64,000 nucleotides of DNA from Flavobacteriaceae bacterium F08102 (GCA_023015935.1 JALKAY010000001.1:496874-560873); one strand, 5' to 3'. Counted from the stretch's first letter, positions 1 to 9,680 are shown. Notes: generated by a model from the sequence alone, not told the origin. Numbers and translations are program-made.

Positions 1-1324
1 GATGAGCCTCTGCTTCAGACTTCCCTAAATAAAGGGCTTCCGCTTGTGCATAAAAATTCGCCATCAACATCTCATGATGCTGTTGGTTTCCATACAAAGA
101 ATGGTGAAATCCGATAAAGTCAACAGGAATAAATCGCGTACCTTGATGCACTAATTGCATAAAAGCATGTTGTGCATTTGTCCCTGTATTTCCCCAAATA
201 ATTGCTCCAGTTTGATAGTTAATAGGATTCCCTGCTCTATCCACTGATTTTCCATTACTTTCCATCGATAATTGCTGTAAAAACGGAACAAACTGAGTTA
301 AATATTGTGAATACGGAACAACAACCTCGGTATCAGCTTGATAAAAATTCGTATTCCACACACTTACCAAAGCCATCATTACTGGTATATTCTCTGCATA
401 TTCTTTTTCCTGAAAATGTTGATCCATTAGATTGGCACCGTCTAATAACTCTTCAAATTTATCAAATCCTATGGCCAATGAAATGGAAAGCCCCACTGCA
501 CTCCAAAGCGAATAACGACCACCTACCCAATTCCACATTGGAAAAACATTTTTTGCCGCAATCCCAAACGAAGCGGCTTTTTCTAAATTGGCAGAAACCG
601 CAACAAAATTATGCTGAATATCTTCTTCGGTTGCATCTTTCAAAAACCACCTTTTAATTGTTTCTGCATTGCTAAGAGTTTCTTGGGTATTAAAAGATTT
701 CGAAACGATCAAAAACAAGGTAGTTTCAGGATTGAGATCCTTCAATACTTCCATGATATGATCTCCATCTACATTAGAAACAAAATGAATTTTTAAGTGA
801 TTTGCATAAAATTTTAATGCGTCAACAACCATACGAGGCCCTAAATCTGAACCACCAATACCAATATTTACAACATCTGTAATTTTTTCCCCCGTAAACC
901 CCCTGAATGTTCCTGTAATGACTTCTTCCGAAAAAGTTTTCATTTTCGCTAAAGTTCTCTCAATTTCAGGCATTATATTCACCCCATCAACAAAGATCGG
1001 CGTTGAGGAGCGATTTCTCAACGCTGTATGTAATACTGCACGCTCTTCTGTAACATTAATCGGTTCGCCTTTAAACATCTGATCAATCCCTGATTTTAGA
1101 TCGAGCTCTTCAACCAACGAAACCAATCCCTTTTTTACCTCATCACTGATTCGGTTTTTCGAAAAATTTACGGTCATATCCTCACAGCGAAGCGTATATT
1201 TCTCTTCACGTTGTTCATCATCTAAAAACAAGTTACGCATATGAAAGCCACTTTTAGATTCAAACAATGCTTTCAATGTTTGCCAAGCCTTCGTTTGTGT
1301 TGGATTCTGTGTAGATAATGACAT
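1..1324 (-). CDS. pgi: Glucose-6-phosphate isomerase (partial, C-terminus outside window)
   Basis: This enzyme interconverts glucose 6-phosphate and fructose 6-phosphate in glycolysis and gluconeogenesis, in the cytoplasm. The frame is open from an ATG at 1324 to the window edge, about 441 codons of the usual 520-550. Conserved PGI blocks are readable: VVNIGIGGSDLG, the signature WVGGRYSLWSAVG and, near the edge, FHHSLYGNQQHHEM. The start is only 13 nt after the stop of the upstream M23 gene, so the two are probably co-transcribed. Nothing unusual is visible in the part present. Confidence 0.97.
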   Translation of the reverse strand, partial: MSLSTQNPTQTKAWQTLKALFESKSGFHMRNLFLDDEQREEKYTLRCEDMTVNFSKNRISDEVKKGLVSLVEELDLKSGIDQMFKGEPINVTEERAVLHTALRNRSSTPIFVDGVNIMPEIERTLAKMKTFSEEVITGTFRGFTGEKITDVVNIGIGGSDLGPRMVVDALKFYANHLKIHFVSNVDGDHIMEVLKDLNPETTLFLIVSKSFNTQETLSNAETIKRWFLKDATEEDIQHNFVAVSANLEKAASFGIAAKNVFPMWNWVGGRYSLWSAVGLSISLAIGFDKFEELLDGANLMDQHFQEKEYAENIPVMMALVSVWNTNFYQADTEVVVPYSQYLTQFVPFLQQLSMESNGKSVDRAGNPINYQTGAIIWGNTGTNAQHAFMQLVHQGTRFIPVDFIGFHHSLYGNQQHHEMLMANFYAQAEALYLGKSEAEAH

Positions 1325-1337
1325 AGGCAATAATATT

Positions 1338-2570
1338 TTAAGGAGTATTAATACCGTCTAATTCTTGTTTAGCAGCTGAAATAAAGTTTAAGTAAGCTTC
1401 TTTTAATTCTGGTTTTATTGGCTCAGCTGAAGGAAGTTTTTCTTTTAATGGATCTACTTGCACTCCATTTTTCCAAAAGCGATAACAAACATGAGGGCCT
1501 GAGGTATTTCCAGTCATCCCAACCCAACCAATTACATCTCCTTGTTTTACATAATCTCCCACCTTCACATTCCGTTTTTTCATGTGCAAATACTGTGTCG
1601 AATACACAGAATTATGTTTTATTTTTACATAATTCCCATTCCCACCTCGGTAACGCGATTCAATAACAGTTCCATTTGCGGTACTCATAATAGGAGTTCC
1701 AATGGCTGCAGCAAAATCAGTACCGCGATGCGCTTTTACCTTTCCGTAATATCTAATAAAACGTTTTAAATTATAGCGTGAAGAAATCCGCCCATATTTC
1801 AACGGCGCTTTTAAAAATTGTCGTCGAAGACTATTCGCTGTCTCATCGTAATAATCTGAGATATTCTTCGTAGAGTCAGTCACATAATTAAAGGCATAAA
1901 ATGGCGTATTTTTATGTTCAAAATAAGCTGATTTAATTTTCCCAATTCCAACGCGCACTGTATCATCTACATACTGTTCTTCGTAAATAACTTTAAAACT
2001 ATCACCACGTTGTAAATGAAAAAAATCAACGGTCCAAGCATAGATATCTGCCATGTTAAGTACCAACATATAATTCAATCCTTTACTCTCCATGACTTCT
2101 GAAAGAGAAGGTAACTCTTCAGTAATCCTACCTGAAGCCTTTTTAATAACTGTTTTAATTTCCTTTCGATATGAATTAGCGCTAATAGAATCCTTAAAAT
2201 TTACCACGGTATATTCAATTTTATTCGGGTGGTAAATAAAAACTTGAGCTTTCTTTAAACTATCCTTAGAAGCTAAAATCGTATAGGGTTTTCCCACCTT
2301 TAACATCCGTACGTTAAACGTGTCTTTTATAGCTTCTACAATTGAATATACTTCGGGATATTCGACATGATTCTTGTATAGAATTTCGCCAAAACTATCC
2401 CCAGAACGGATGGTATCTTGAATAACCACATAATCATCTAAGTCAAACCCAAATAGCTTGGATGATTCAGAAGCTTTTGCTGAAAGCAAGATTGCCTCAT
2501 CCGCATTTTCAATCTCATTTTTACAAGAAACTAGACAACAAAATAGTAAAAGAAAACTAAAGTATTTCAA
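1338..2570 (-). CDS. M23 family metallopeptidase lipoprotein
   Basis: A predicted envelope peptidase of the LytM/M23 type that would cut peptidoglycan cross-links. The N-terminus is a short hydrophobic stretch ending in the lipobox LVSC (Cys16). The middle is an extended N-terminal domain, and the M23 domain covers about residues 275-375. Visible are the HxxxD zinc motif (H281, D285) and a candidate catalytic histidine (H329). The final motif reads H360-V-C362 where most members have HxH, so a cysteine sits at the third zinc-ligand position. The start codon is TTG, chosen because the signal peptide begins there and a perfect -7 box lies about 33 nt upstream. It is followed closely by pgi. Confidence 0.9.
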   Translation of the reverse strand: MKYFSFLLLFCCLVSCKNEIENADEAILLSAKASESSKLFGFDLDDYVVIQDTIRSGDSFGEILYKNHVEYPEVYSIVEAIKDTFNVRMLKVGKPYTILASKDSLKKAQVFIYHPNKIEYTVVNFKDSISANSYRKEIKTVIKKASGRITEELPSLSEVMESKGLNYMLVLNMADIYAWTVDFFHLQRGDSFKVIYEEQYVDDTVRVGIGKIKSAYFEHKNTPFYAFNYVTDSTKNISDYYDETANSLRRQFLKAPLKYGRISSRYNLKRFIRYYGKVKAHRGTDFAAAIGTPIMSTANGTVIESRYRGGNGNYVKIKHNSVYSTQYLHMKKRNVKVGDYVKQGDVIGWVGMTGNTSGPHVCYRFWKNGVQVDPLKEKLPSAEPIKPELKEAYLNFISAAKQELDGINTP

Positions 2571-2602
2571 AACGTAAATAGCGTGAATTTAAATTAAAGA
2601 CA

Positions 2603-2610
2603 CAAATCTA
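2603..2610 (-). promoter_or_regulatory. Bacteroidetes -7 promoter element for the M23 lipoprotein gene
   Basis: Minus-strand TAGATTTG is a perfect match to the Bacteroidetes -7 consensus TAnnTTTG, about 33 nt before the TTG start at 2570. I found no TTG at the -33 position, so this is a half-site match. Confidence 0.5.
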
Positions 2611-2642
2611 CTATTTTAGTGTTTACCCCTAAAGTTTTTAAC

Positions 2643-3407
2643 TTAAAATATTATAGGAAAGGGATTTGCCAACCCCTTATAACCATCCAAATCCCCATTC
2701 ATTGATCCTACAGCCAAACTTGCCTTAATTTTTAAGGGAATCTTGTTTTTATCATCACTTACCCAAACGGTAAGACTTTCTTCCTCCTTAAAAACTCTTC
2801 CAGCTTGTACTATGGGCCTAAATTTTACTGCTTTAACTTTCCCAAACTTGGTTTTTATTATTTCCCTGCCTAATAAGCGCAGTTTAAAATTATAATTGGT
2901 TTGATCAAAAAACATGGTTAAAGAAATTTCATCCCCATCCTTCATTTTACTTATGTCATAATTTCTTAAATAATAAAGCGTTGAAATCATATCCTGTACT
3001 TCGGGATTTGTTGTATAGGTTTCTTCTGTCTTTTTTTTATGATTTTTCACCAACGCCGTTCTATTCGTTTGATCAAACAATATTTCCTTATCCTTCGTAT
3101 GTCCGCCCTCATTAATTTGTCGAATAAAACGATATGGTAAAAGACTCTTTTTATCAATATATGACTGGTATTTATCTTTTACTTTAAAAAACCATCCGAT
3201 TACTCCTGTAGTCTCTCCTCTACCAATAATATGATGTGCTAACTCTCCGTTATGGTACGTTTCTTTCACTTCCAAGGTAGCATTTCCTGCACTTAAGAAA
3301 TTACTATAACTTATTTTATACTTTAACACTTCCCCTTTTTTATAAGCTGTTTGTGCCGATAAACTACCTGTTACAACTAAGAAAAGAATAAATAAAAAGC
3401 ATCTCAT
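2643..3407 (-). CDS. DUF3108 domain-containing exported protein
   Basis: An exported protein of the DUF3108 family, whose biochemical role is not established. From the ATG at 3407 it begins with a clear signal peptide (MRCFLFILFLV, cleavage near LSAQ). A single beta-rich domain follows, starting at the GEVLKYKISYSNFLSAGNAT block typical of the family, which is probably periplasmic. A longer frame from the ATG at 3440 would put eleven residues ahead of the signal peptide, so I prefer the shorter start. It lies 72 nt upstream of the M23 lipoprotein and downstream of tryptophan dioxygenase on the same strand. A role in envelope maintenance is an inference from position only. Confidence 0.85.
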   Translation of the reverse strand: MRCFLFILFLVVTGSLSAQTAYKKGEVLKYKISYSNFLSAGNATLEVKETYHNGELAHHIIGRGETTGVIGWFFKVKDKYQSYIDKKSLLPYRFIRQINEGGHTKDKEILFDQTNRTALVKNHKKKTEETYTTNPEVQDMISTLYYLRNYDISKMKDGDEISLTMFFDQTNYNFKLRLLGREIIKTKFGKVKAVKFRPIVQAGRVFKEEESLTVWVSDDKNKIPLKIKASLAVGSMNGDLDGYKGLANPFPIIF

Positions 3408-3472
3408 AAACTCAATTTTAAAAAAAAATACAATTATCATTCCAAAATAGTGTACTGGGGACTAACGGGAAC

Positions 3473-4420
3473 TTACCGGGTAAGAATTTCGCAAGAAGTT
3501 AAGTTGGTAATTCCCCAATTTTTTAATTCATCTGCAGTCCATAACTCAGGAAAAAAGATCCGTTTTTGATATTTCGGATGCATATATCTTCTCCAGTCAC
3601 TACCTCCTGTGGCTTCTTCATTTGATGAACCAATATATTTTGCGGCCGCATTGTAATGAGCCATCACCCAACGCACATTGATATTGTGATCGAGTTCTCG
3701 CATTGCATTGATTAAATTTAAATCCTCTTGATCAGTTTTGGGTAATGTTTTAAACTTTGACCAAAGATTCACTTTTTGGTAGACTTTCATCGCATCTAAA
3801 AATTCTTTCTTATAACGACGTTCAAATTCTTGTAATAAGAAGGATTTTTTACCTGTTTTATAATCTTTTCCTGCCGCTTGCCAATACAAATATTCAAATG
3901 CGTGTTCTAGTGGAGTATTTCTATTTATATCTGCTCGAAACCTAAAATCAATTAAATTAATAAGTTCCGTTGAAGCAAATTCTATCAGACGATATTGCGC
4001 ACTTTGAAATCCACTAGCTGGCGTCAACGTATCCCGAAATTTCATGTATTGTGCTTTTTCCATTCCATCTCCCATAATGGTAAACGACGATGAGAGCATG
4101 TCAAAATATCGACTAATTCTCCCCAATCGATCCACAAAAAAAGCAGTACTTAAAGATTCATTATTCGCCACTTGTTCAATTTCCCACAAAATCATTTTAA
4201 ATAACAACTCATTAATTTGATGATACATAATAAATATCATCTCATCGGGTAACTGGGTGCGTTGAATTTGTAGGCTAAGAAGCGCATCCGTTTGGATATA
4301 ATCCCAATAGGTAATTGGTTTGCTATAAAGAAGTCCATCTAAATGAGTTTCCAAGCTCTGATCAATCGAGTCAAATTTATCTTTTAACAAAGATATTCGC
4401 TCTGCAATATTGTCTTTCAC
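3473..4420 (-). CDS. kynA: Tryptophan 2,3-dioxygenase
   Basis: A haem enzyme that opens the indole ring of L-tryptophan to N-formylkynurenine, the first step of the kynurenine route, in the cytoplasm. At 315 residues it has about the family length. The characteristic blocks are present: YWDYIQTDALLSLQ, DEMIFIMYHQINELLFK, and FRDTLTPASGFQSAQYR, which matches the TDO substrate/haem region. The start is GTG at 4420; no in-frame ATG fits better. It follows tilS by 45 nt. No other kynurenine-pathway gene is in the window, so whether it feeds catabolism or NAD synthesis cannot be told. Confidence 0.95.
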   Translation of the reverse strand: MKDNIAERISLLKDKFDSIDQSLETHLDGLLYSKPITYWDYIQTDALLSLQIQRTQLPDEMIFIMYHQINELLFKMILWEIEQVANNESLSTAFFVDRLGRISRYFDMLSSSFTIMGDGMEKAQYMKFRDTLTPASGFQSAQYRLIEFASTELINLIDFRFRADINRNTPLEHAFEYLYWQAAGKDYKTGKKSFLLQEFERRYKKEFLDAMKVYQKVNLWSKFKTLPKTDQEDLNLINAMRELDHNINVRWVMAHYNAAAKYIGSSNEEATGGSDWRRYMHPKYQKRIFFPELWTADELKNWGITNLTSCEILTR

Positions 4421-4465
4421 AATGTTCGTTTTTTAATTTCTATAAGTGCCTTTAAAATTATGCAT

Positions 4466-5779
4466 TTAATGTGGATGAACAATTATTTTATAGGCAGATT
4501 TTGTTTGGTTTGTGATTGCTACACGCTCATCTAACCGCTGATTAATCACCCACACAATCTTGTTTGTATCACAAAGCAGCCATGCCGATTCTTTTTCACG
4601 TAAACTAAATTTTTGGTCTTTGAAAAATTTACTTAGTTTCTTTTTACCTCCGAGTCCTAAAGGATAAAAATAATCACCTTGCTGCCATTTTCGAAGTACT
4701 AACGGAAAGCTAATTTTAGCTGCATCCACCAGCGCTATCCTTTTTGAGTCTGAAGGAACACATACTGCTGACTCCATTACTTCTATGGTAAAATCATTCG
4801 TAACCAATGGCTCTCCCACGGTTAACTTATACGTTTTTATCTCTGAGTTTTCTAAAGGACTAAGGCAAAGAACATCTCGGTTTTTCAACAATACATGGCT
4901 CTTACTAAAAATTTGTTTACCAGACTGCGACTCAATTAATTTTTCAATATCTCGCCATGCGGTAAAACCATACGGCTTTAACATCTCATATAAATAGGCT
5001 CTTATCGGTTTATATTTTGCCAATTTATCTAAGTTTATATAACTTGTTTGACCTTCTGTGTGAATTACCTTTTCTTTTACCTCTTGGATAGCATTATCTA
5101 TGATAGCACGACTGTCATGTAAATGTGTGTTCGTATTTTCAATTTTAGACAAGATTGTTGGTTCAATACTCTTTAACATTGGAATTACCTGGAGACGCAA
5201 TTTATTTCTCAAATATTTGGTTTCTTTATTACTTTGATCTTCACGCCAAGAAATGCCTTCAGTACGGGCAAACTTTTCAAGATCTTTTCTAGAAAAAGGC
5301 AACAATGGCCTCCGCAAATACCCTTGACTAGTGGGTATTCCTGTAAGCCCATCTAAGCCCGTCCCTCTTAATAAATTAATCATAAACGTCTCTAGATTGT
5401 CATCGGCATGGTGCGCTGTTAAAATGCAATCAAAACCATGTTTTAATCGGAGTTCATTAAACCAATCATAGCGTAATTGTCGAGCAGCCATCTGGATCGA
5501 AATTTTCAGATCAGCGGCCACTTTTTTAGTGTCAAAAGCAATCTTATAAAAATGCAAACCATAGCGCTTTGCAAATTCCTCAACAAAGGCTTCATCAGCA
5601 GCTGCCTCTGCCCCTCTTAATTGAAAGTTACAATGCGCCAAACTAATTGAATATCCTAGGCGATGCATGAGGTATGCCAAAACCGTACTATCTAATCCGC
5701 CAGAAGCACCAATAAGTAGTTTTTGACTTTTTAAATGTGGAAATTCTTGTCTTAAGTATGTGGCAATTTTATCAATCAA
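4466..5779 (-). CDS. tilS: tRNA(Ile)-lysidine synthase
   Basis: This enzyme attaches lysine to C34 of the tRNA-Ile with CAU anticodon so that it reads AUA, using ATP. The N-terminal PP-loop is clear (GASGGLDSTVLAYLM), followed by the family block TAHHADDNLETFMINLLRG. The C-terminal part contains the TilS substrate-binding region (WQQGDYFYPLGLGGKKKLSKFFKD). At 437 residues it is the usual length for Bacteroidota. It lies between the S41 protease upstream and tryptophan dioxygenase downstream, with a terminator for the protease just ahead, so it probably has its own promoter. Confidence 0.96.
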   Translation of the reverse strand: MIDKIATYLRQEFPHLKSQKLLIGASGGLDSTVLAYLMHRLGYSISLAHCNFQLRGAEAAADEAFVEEFAKRYGLHFYKIAFDTKKVAADLKISIQMAARQLRYDWFNELRLKHGFDCILTAHHADDNLETFMINLLRGTGLDGLTGIPTSQGYLRRPLLPFSRKDLEKFARTEGISWREDQSNKETKYLRNKLRLQVIPMLKSIEPTILSKIENTNTHLHDSRAIIDNAIQEVKEKVIHTEGQTSYINLDKLAKYKPIRAYLYEMLKPYGFTAWRDIEKLIESQSGKQIFSKSHVLLKNRDVLCLSPLENSEIKTYKLTVGEPLVTNDFTIEVMESAVCVPSDSKRIALVDAAKISFPLVLRKWQQGDYFYPLGLGGKKKLSKFFKDQKFSLREKESAWLLCDTNKIVWVINQRLDERVAITNQTKSAYKIIVHPH

Positions 5780-5818
5780 AACGATGTAAAGATATAGAAT
5801 TCAAATCTAGTTTTTGTC

Positions 5819-5850
5819 AAAAAAAAGCCTCGAAATTTAACTTTCGAGGC
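5819..5850 (-). terminator. Rho-independent terminator of the S41 protease gene
   Basis: A 9-bp perfect stem (GCCTCGAAA paired with TTTCGAGGC, 5827-5835 and 5842-5850) with a 6-nt loop. On the minus strand it is followed by eight Ts. It lies just after the protease stop and before tilS, so it terminates the protease transcript. Confidence 0.9.
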
Positions 5851-5874
5851 CTTTAAAACAGTTCGTATTAACCG

Positions 5875-8010
5875 TTAATGAGTTACTACCCTTGTTTTCT
5901 TTTTAATTTTTAAATCTGCTAATACATTTAAAGCCTCATCTACATAAACATCTTTTGACAAATTCTTATGCCAAATCTCTCTACTTTTAGCCAATACTGA
6001 ATCTTTGGCCAATAAAGGTAATTCATACGATGGAGAGGTAAACGTTAATTTATTTGAATAATCATATAAGCTTTGAAACTGTTTATTTTCGCGTTCCCTT
6101 TTGTCAATTTCTGACTCGAATTCTTTAAGATTTAAGCTAACAAGATTATCCTCCTGTCCTTCTTTTAACCATTTCGCATTCTTATCAATTAATAAAAATT
6201 GTTCATTTTGCGCAATTCGCTTTTTACTATTATTTATAGCTTCTTCAAAATTCTCGTAACCATCCCATTTTTTATAAGGTGCACTCGGGATCTTATCCCA
6301 ATTTAGCGGGTTCAATTCATCACGTTCTCCGATATCCATATACGTATAGCGCGTTGGTAATGCCACATCTGATAAAACCCCTTGTAATTGCGTAGACCCT
6401 CCATTTACTCTATAGAATTTTTGAATTGTCATTTTAAGTGCCCCTAAATCACTCTTATATTTATAGTAATCATTAAGGTTTAACACACTTTGTACAGTTC
6501 CTTTCCCAAACGTTTGTTTAGATCCAATGATAACCGCTCTTTTATAATCTTGCATAGCAGCTGCAAAAATTTCAGATGCTGAAGCGGACATTTCATTCAC
6601 CAAAATAACAAGAGGTTTATCCCAATGAATTTTTGGGTCTCTATCTGATTTAATCTTCGGATCACCATCTTTGTATTTCACTTGTACAATTGGACCTTCT
6701 TCAATAAATAACCCCGCAATATCGATTGCTGTATCCAAAGATCCTCCTCCATTGTTTCGTAAATCGATGATCAGACCTTCTACATTTTCCTTATTCATTC
6801 GTTCAACTTCCTTTGCCATATCCGTCGCAGAATTTCTGAAGTTCCGCTCATTAAAATTGATGTAAAATCTCGGTAAGTCAATCACCCCAAATTTTCTATT
6901 AAATTTTTCAACGATACTCGATTTAGCAAATGTCTCTTCAATCTCAACTACATCTCTCACAATTGAAATTGTTTTTATCGTACCATCTAGTTTTTTTAAG
7001 GTAAGATTTACCCGTGTTCCTTTTTCTCCTTTTATGTATTCGATGGCATCATCTAATCGCATCCCAACAATATCTGTAGGTTCTTCATCCCCTTGAGCAA
7101 CTTTTAAAATCAGATCTCCAACCTCAAGTTCACCCGCTTTCCATGCAGGTCCCCCTGAAATCAATTCAGCAACCCGTGTATAATTTCCTTTCTTCTGCAA
7201 CTTCGCCCCAATCCCTTCAAGCTTTCCAGCCATGTCAATGTCAAATTTCTTTTTATCATTTGGAGAAAAATAAGAGGTATGAGGATCAAACTCTTCGGAT
7301 ATACTATTGATATAAACTGAAAACCAATCTTCATCATTTAAATCCGCTTCTGCGATATAAAAATCTTCCATATTTTTCTCCGTCTCTTCTCTAGCCTGTC
7401 TTTCCAACTCTTCGAACGAAGTCATTACATAAGAATCATCCTGTTCTTTCTTGTACTTTTCAGCCTCAATTTTGTCATATAACCTAGACATCGCTGCTAA
7501 TTTCAACTGCTTTTTCCAATTTACAATTAAATCAACATCGTCAACGGGAGCCTCTTTATTCTCGTAATCTATGTTATAAGTTTCGTCTTGAGTATAATCA
7601 AATGGATGTTTCAAAATTTCTTTATAAAACCCTTTAGACTCTTGAACACGTTGATGGTATTTTGCCAAAACCGCTTTGTAAAAAGTTAAGTCTTCCTTTT
7701 TAATTTGATCATCAATAAGATTTTTATACACTGACAATTCCGCAAGATCCTCCTGCGTGAAGAATCGTTTTGTAGGGTCTAATCCATTAATAAATTTAGT
7801 AAACACTGACTCTGAAAACTCGTCGTCAATTTGATGGGGTTGATAATGACCTTGAGTAAGCGCATATCTAATCAACCCTAAAAGGACTTTGTCTTTTTCT
7901 GGATCATTCGACCTTTGCTTAATATTAAAGCTCAATAATACCCCTGCCAATAAAATTATTGGTAGAATAATTTTATAGTTTGTTTTCATAAAATTTATCG
8001 TTTTTTTCAT
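5875..8010 (-). CDS. prc: Carboxy-terminal processing peptidase (tail-specific protease, S41)
   Basis: A periplasmic serine protease of the Prc/CtpA family that trims or degrades proteins from their C-termini. There is an N-terminal membrane anchor or signal (about residues 12-30), then the Prc N-terminal domain with LDPTKRFFTQEDL. A PDZ domain follows around GDLILKVAQG, then the S41 core. The Ser-Lys dyad is visible: Ser in NEMSASASEIFAAA and Lys in TFGKGTVQS. At 711 residues it matches the long Prc form. ATGs at 8010 and 7989 are both possible; the longer is given. A strong terminator follows. Confidence 0.94.
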   Translation of the reverse strand: MKKTINFMKTNYKIILPIILLAGVLLSFNIKQRSNDPEKDKVLLGLIRYALTQGHYQPHQIDDEFSESVFTKFINGLDPTKRFFTQEDLAELSVYKNLIDDQIKKEDLTFYKAVLAKYHQRVQESKGFYKEILKHPFDYTQDETYNIDYENKEAPVDDVDLIVNWKKQLKLAAMSRLYDKIEAEKYKKEQDDSYVMTSFEELERQAREETEKNMEDFYIAEADLNDEDWFSVYINSISEEFDPHTSYFSPNDKKKFDIDMAGKLEGIGAKLQKKGNYTRVAELISGGPAWKAGELEVGDLILKVAQGDEEPTDIVGMRLDDAIEYIKGEKGTRVNLTLKKLDGTIKTISIVRDVVEIEETFAKSSIVEKFNRKFGVIDLPRFYINFNERNFRNSATDMAKEVERMNKENVEGLIIDLRNNGGGSLDTAIDIAGLFIEEGPIVQVKYKDGDPKIKSDRDPKIHWDKPLVILVNEMSASASEIFAAAMQDYKRAVIIGSKQTFGKGTVQSVLNLNDYYKYKSDLGALKMTIQKFYRVNGGSTQLQGVLSDVALPTRYTYMDIGERDELNPLNWDKIPSAPYKKWDGYENFEEAINNSKKRIAQNEQFLLIDKNAKWLKEGQEDNLVSLNLKEFESEIDKRERENKQFQSLYDYSNKLTFTSPSYELPLLAKDSVLAKSREIWHKNLSKDVYVDEALNVLADLKIKKKTRVVTH

Positions 8011-8602
8011 TTCTGTTCTACAATGATGCTACTAAAATAGTGCCATTTATTCTATTCTCCTTGGATTTAACTTCTTTTTTATAAATTCCAAGATCCGTTA
8101 ACTCAATATTTGTCTGCTTTTATTTTTCAATTCTTAAGCCTTTTTAATCAATTCAACAGGCTTTAGAATTCCTAATCTGGACAAAAAAGTCACTTTTTTT
8201 TCACAAAAGAACCCTTACTATTGGTTTTTACAACCTCTTAAAAATTTGAATAATTCTCTGCAAGTCCCTTTAATACTTCGAGGTTTTCACCGAATTTTTA
8301 ACAATTAAGTACAATTTTCATCTTTAGCTTGAAAGGAATTTCCTATTCGCAACTTACTTCCACATCCATTATCCCATCCAACTTTCACAATCATTAGGTA
8401 ACATAAAAGTTTCAACAAGACTTGATGTAAACAGCTCACAGCCCTCTTCTTAGTCTAAAAAAATCCTGTTCATTACAGTTAAAAACGGTTTAACAAATTT
8501 CGCTAATTTATACGTAAATAGTTCTTAATAAATAGTTAAAGCCTTCACATCATTCTTAACGTAAAAAAATAGTAGTTTTGTATATCAACCATATATTAAA
8601 TA
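8011..8602. other. 592-bp non-coding gap between prc and surE
   Basis: AT-rich sequence between divergent genes with no convincing reading frame or tRNA. The surE side holds a perfect -7 box (8573-8580). The prc side holds a one-mismatch box on the minus strand (8032-8039). A small AT-rich inverted repeat lies at 8478-8494 (GTTAAA, 5-nt loop, TTTAAC). I recognise no structured RNA in the middle, although the gap is longer than two promoters need. Confidence 0.6.
8573..8580 (+). promoter_or_regulatory. -7 promoter element for surE
   Basis: TAGTTTTG matches TAnnTTTG exactly and ends 22 nt before the surE ATG. No TTG at the -33 spacing is obvious. Confidence 0.5.
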
Positions 8603-9373
8603 ATGAATAAAAAACCCTTAATTTTAGTTACCAACGATGACGGCATTACAGCACCTGGTATTAGAACATTGATTGAAGTGATGAATGGAATTGGCGATGT
8701 TGTAGTTGTTGCACCTGACAACCCTCAAAGCGGTATGGGACATGCTATTACAGTCAATACAACGCTGCGTTGCAATCCGGTCACTATAGATGATGGACCG
8801 CAATTAGAATATAGTTGCTCAGGAACTCCCGCCGATTGTGTGAAAATGGCTGTGAATGAAATTTTAAATAAGAAACCGGATTTATGTGTTTCTGGAATAA
8901 ATCACGGTGCCAATTCTTCAATCAACGTTATCTATTCTGGAACCATGAGTGCAGCCGTTGAGGCAGGAATAGAAGGCGTTCCGGCTATTGGGTTTTCACT
9001 TTTGGACTATAACTGGGATGCTAATTTTGAAGCCTCTAAGACCTATGTCAAGACTATTGTAGAAAGTGTTCTTACGAATTCCTTACCTGAAGGAGTCGTT
9101 TTAAATGTCAATATTCCAAATCTCAAATCCGAAGAAATTAAGGGCGTAAAAGTCTGTAGACAAGCCCTGGGAAATTGGAAGGAAGATTTTGATAAAAGAG
9201 TAAGTCCGCAAGGGGAAGATTATTATTGGTTAACAGGAAAATTTGTCAATTTAGACAAGGGACAAGATACGGATATTTGGGCCCTTGAAAATGGATTTAT
9301 TTCTGTAGTACCCACACAATTTGACATGACCGCACACCATTTTATTCAAAAATTAAACACTTGGAATTTATAG
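8603..9373 (+). CDS. surE: 5'/3'-nucleotidase SurE
   Basis: A metal-dependent nucleoside-5'-monophosphate phosphatase, cytoplasmic, linked in other bacteria to stationary-phase survival. The N-terminus LVTNDDGITAPGI carries the DD metal site. The later motifs SGTPADCVKMA and GINHGANSSINVIYSGTMSAAVEA are family signatures. At 256 residues it has the normal length. Its stop directly abuts the ATG of the next small membrane protein, which suggests one transcript surE - small membrane protein - lpxB. Confidence 0.97.
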   Translation: MNKKPLILVTNDDGITAPGIRTLIEVMNGIGDVVVVAPDNPQSGMGHAITVNTTLRCNPVTIDDGPQLEYSCSGTPADCVKMAVNEILNKKPDLCVSGINHGANSSINVIYSGTMSAAVEAGIEGVPAIGFSLLDYNWDANFEASKTYVKTIVESVLTNSLPEGVVLNVNIPNLKSEEIKGVKVCRQALGNWKEDFDKRVSPQGEDYYWLTGKFVNLDKGQDTDIWALENGFISVVPTQFDMTAHHFIQKLNTWNL

Positions 9374-9652
9374 ATGAAAAAAGATATTATAATTGGTTTT
9401 ATGGTAGGAATTCTTGCCACCGCGATGGGATTTTACTTTTACGTTGAATACGCATTAAGCGGGACATTTAAGGATGCCTTGGCGGTAATGAAAGCCAAAA
9501 GCTTGTATGGAATGGTGCTGAGCATCTCGGCAATTCCGAACTTAGTTGCATTTTTTGTTTTTCTTAAAAAAAGACAAGATATGAAAGCACGAGGAGTCTT
9601 ATTAGCAACCCTATTAATTGCCTTCTTAATTTTAATTACACAATTTATATAA
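9374..9652 (+). CDS. Small membrane protein, function unknown
   Basis: A 92-residue protein with three likely membrane segments: near residues 5-25, near 45-63 (MVLSISAIPNLVAFFVFL), and 76-92. A short basic loop KKRQDMKAR lies between the last two. I do not recognise a named family. It starts on the base after the surE stop and lies 28 nt before lpxB, so it is probably co-expressed with both. That makes an envelope role possible but unproven. The frame is supported by its clean hydrophobic pattern and tight packing. Confidence 0.75.
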   Translation: MKKDIIIGFMVGILATAMGFYFYVEYALSGTFKDALAVMKAKSLYGMVLSISAIPNLVAFFVFLKKRQDMKARGVLLATLLIAFLILITQFI

Positions 9653-9680
9653 CGGAGTTTACTCCACAAATACGATTCTT

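Noticed and set aside
307-796. Plus-strand frames of 116 and 61 codons near the window start
   Set aside because: They lie opposite pgi, whose minus-strand translation shows conserved PGI motifs throughout.
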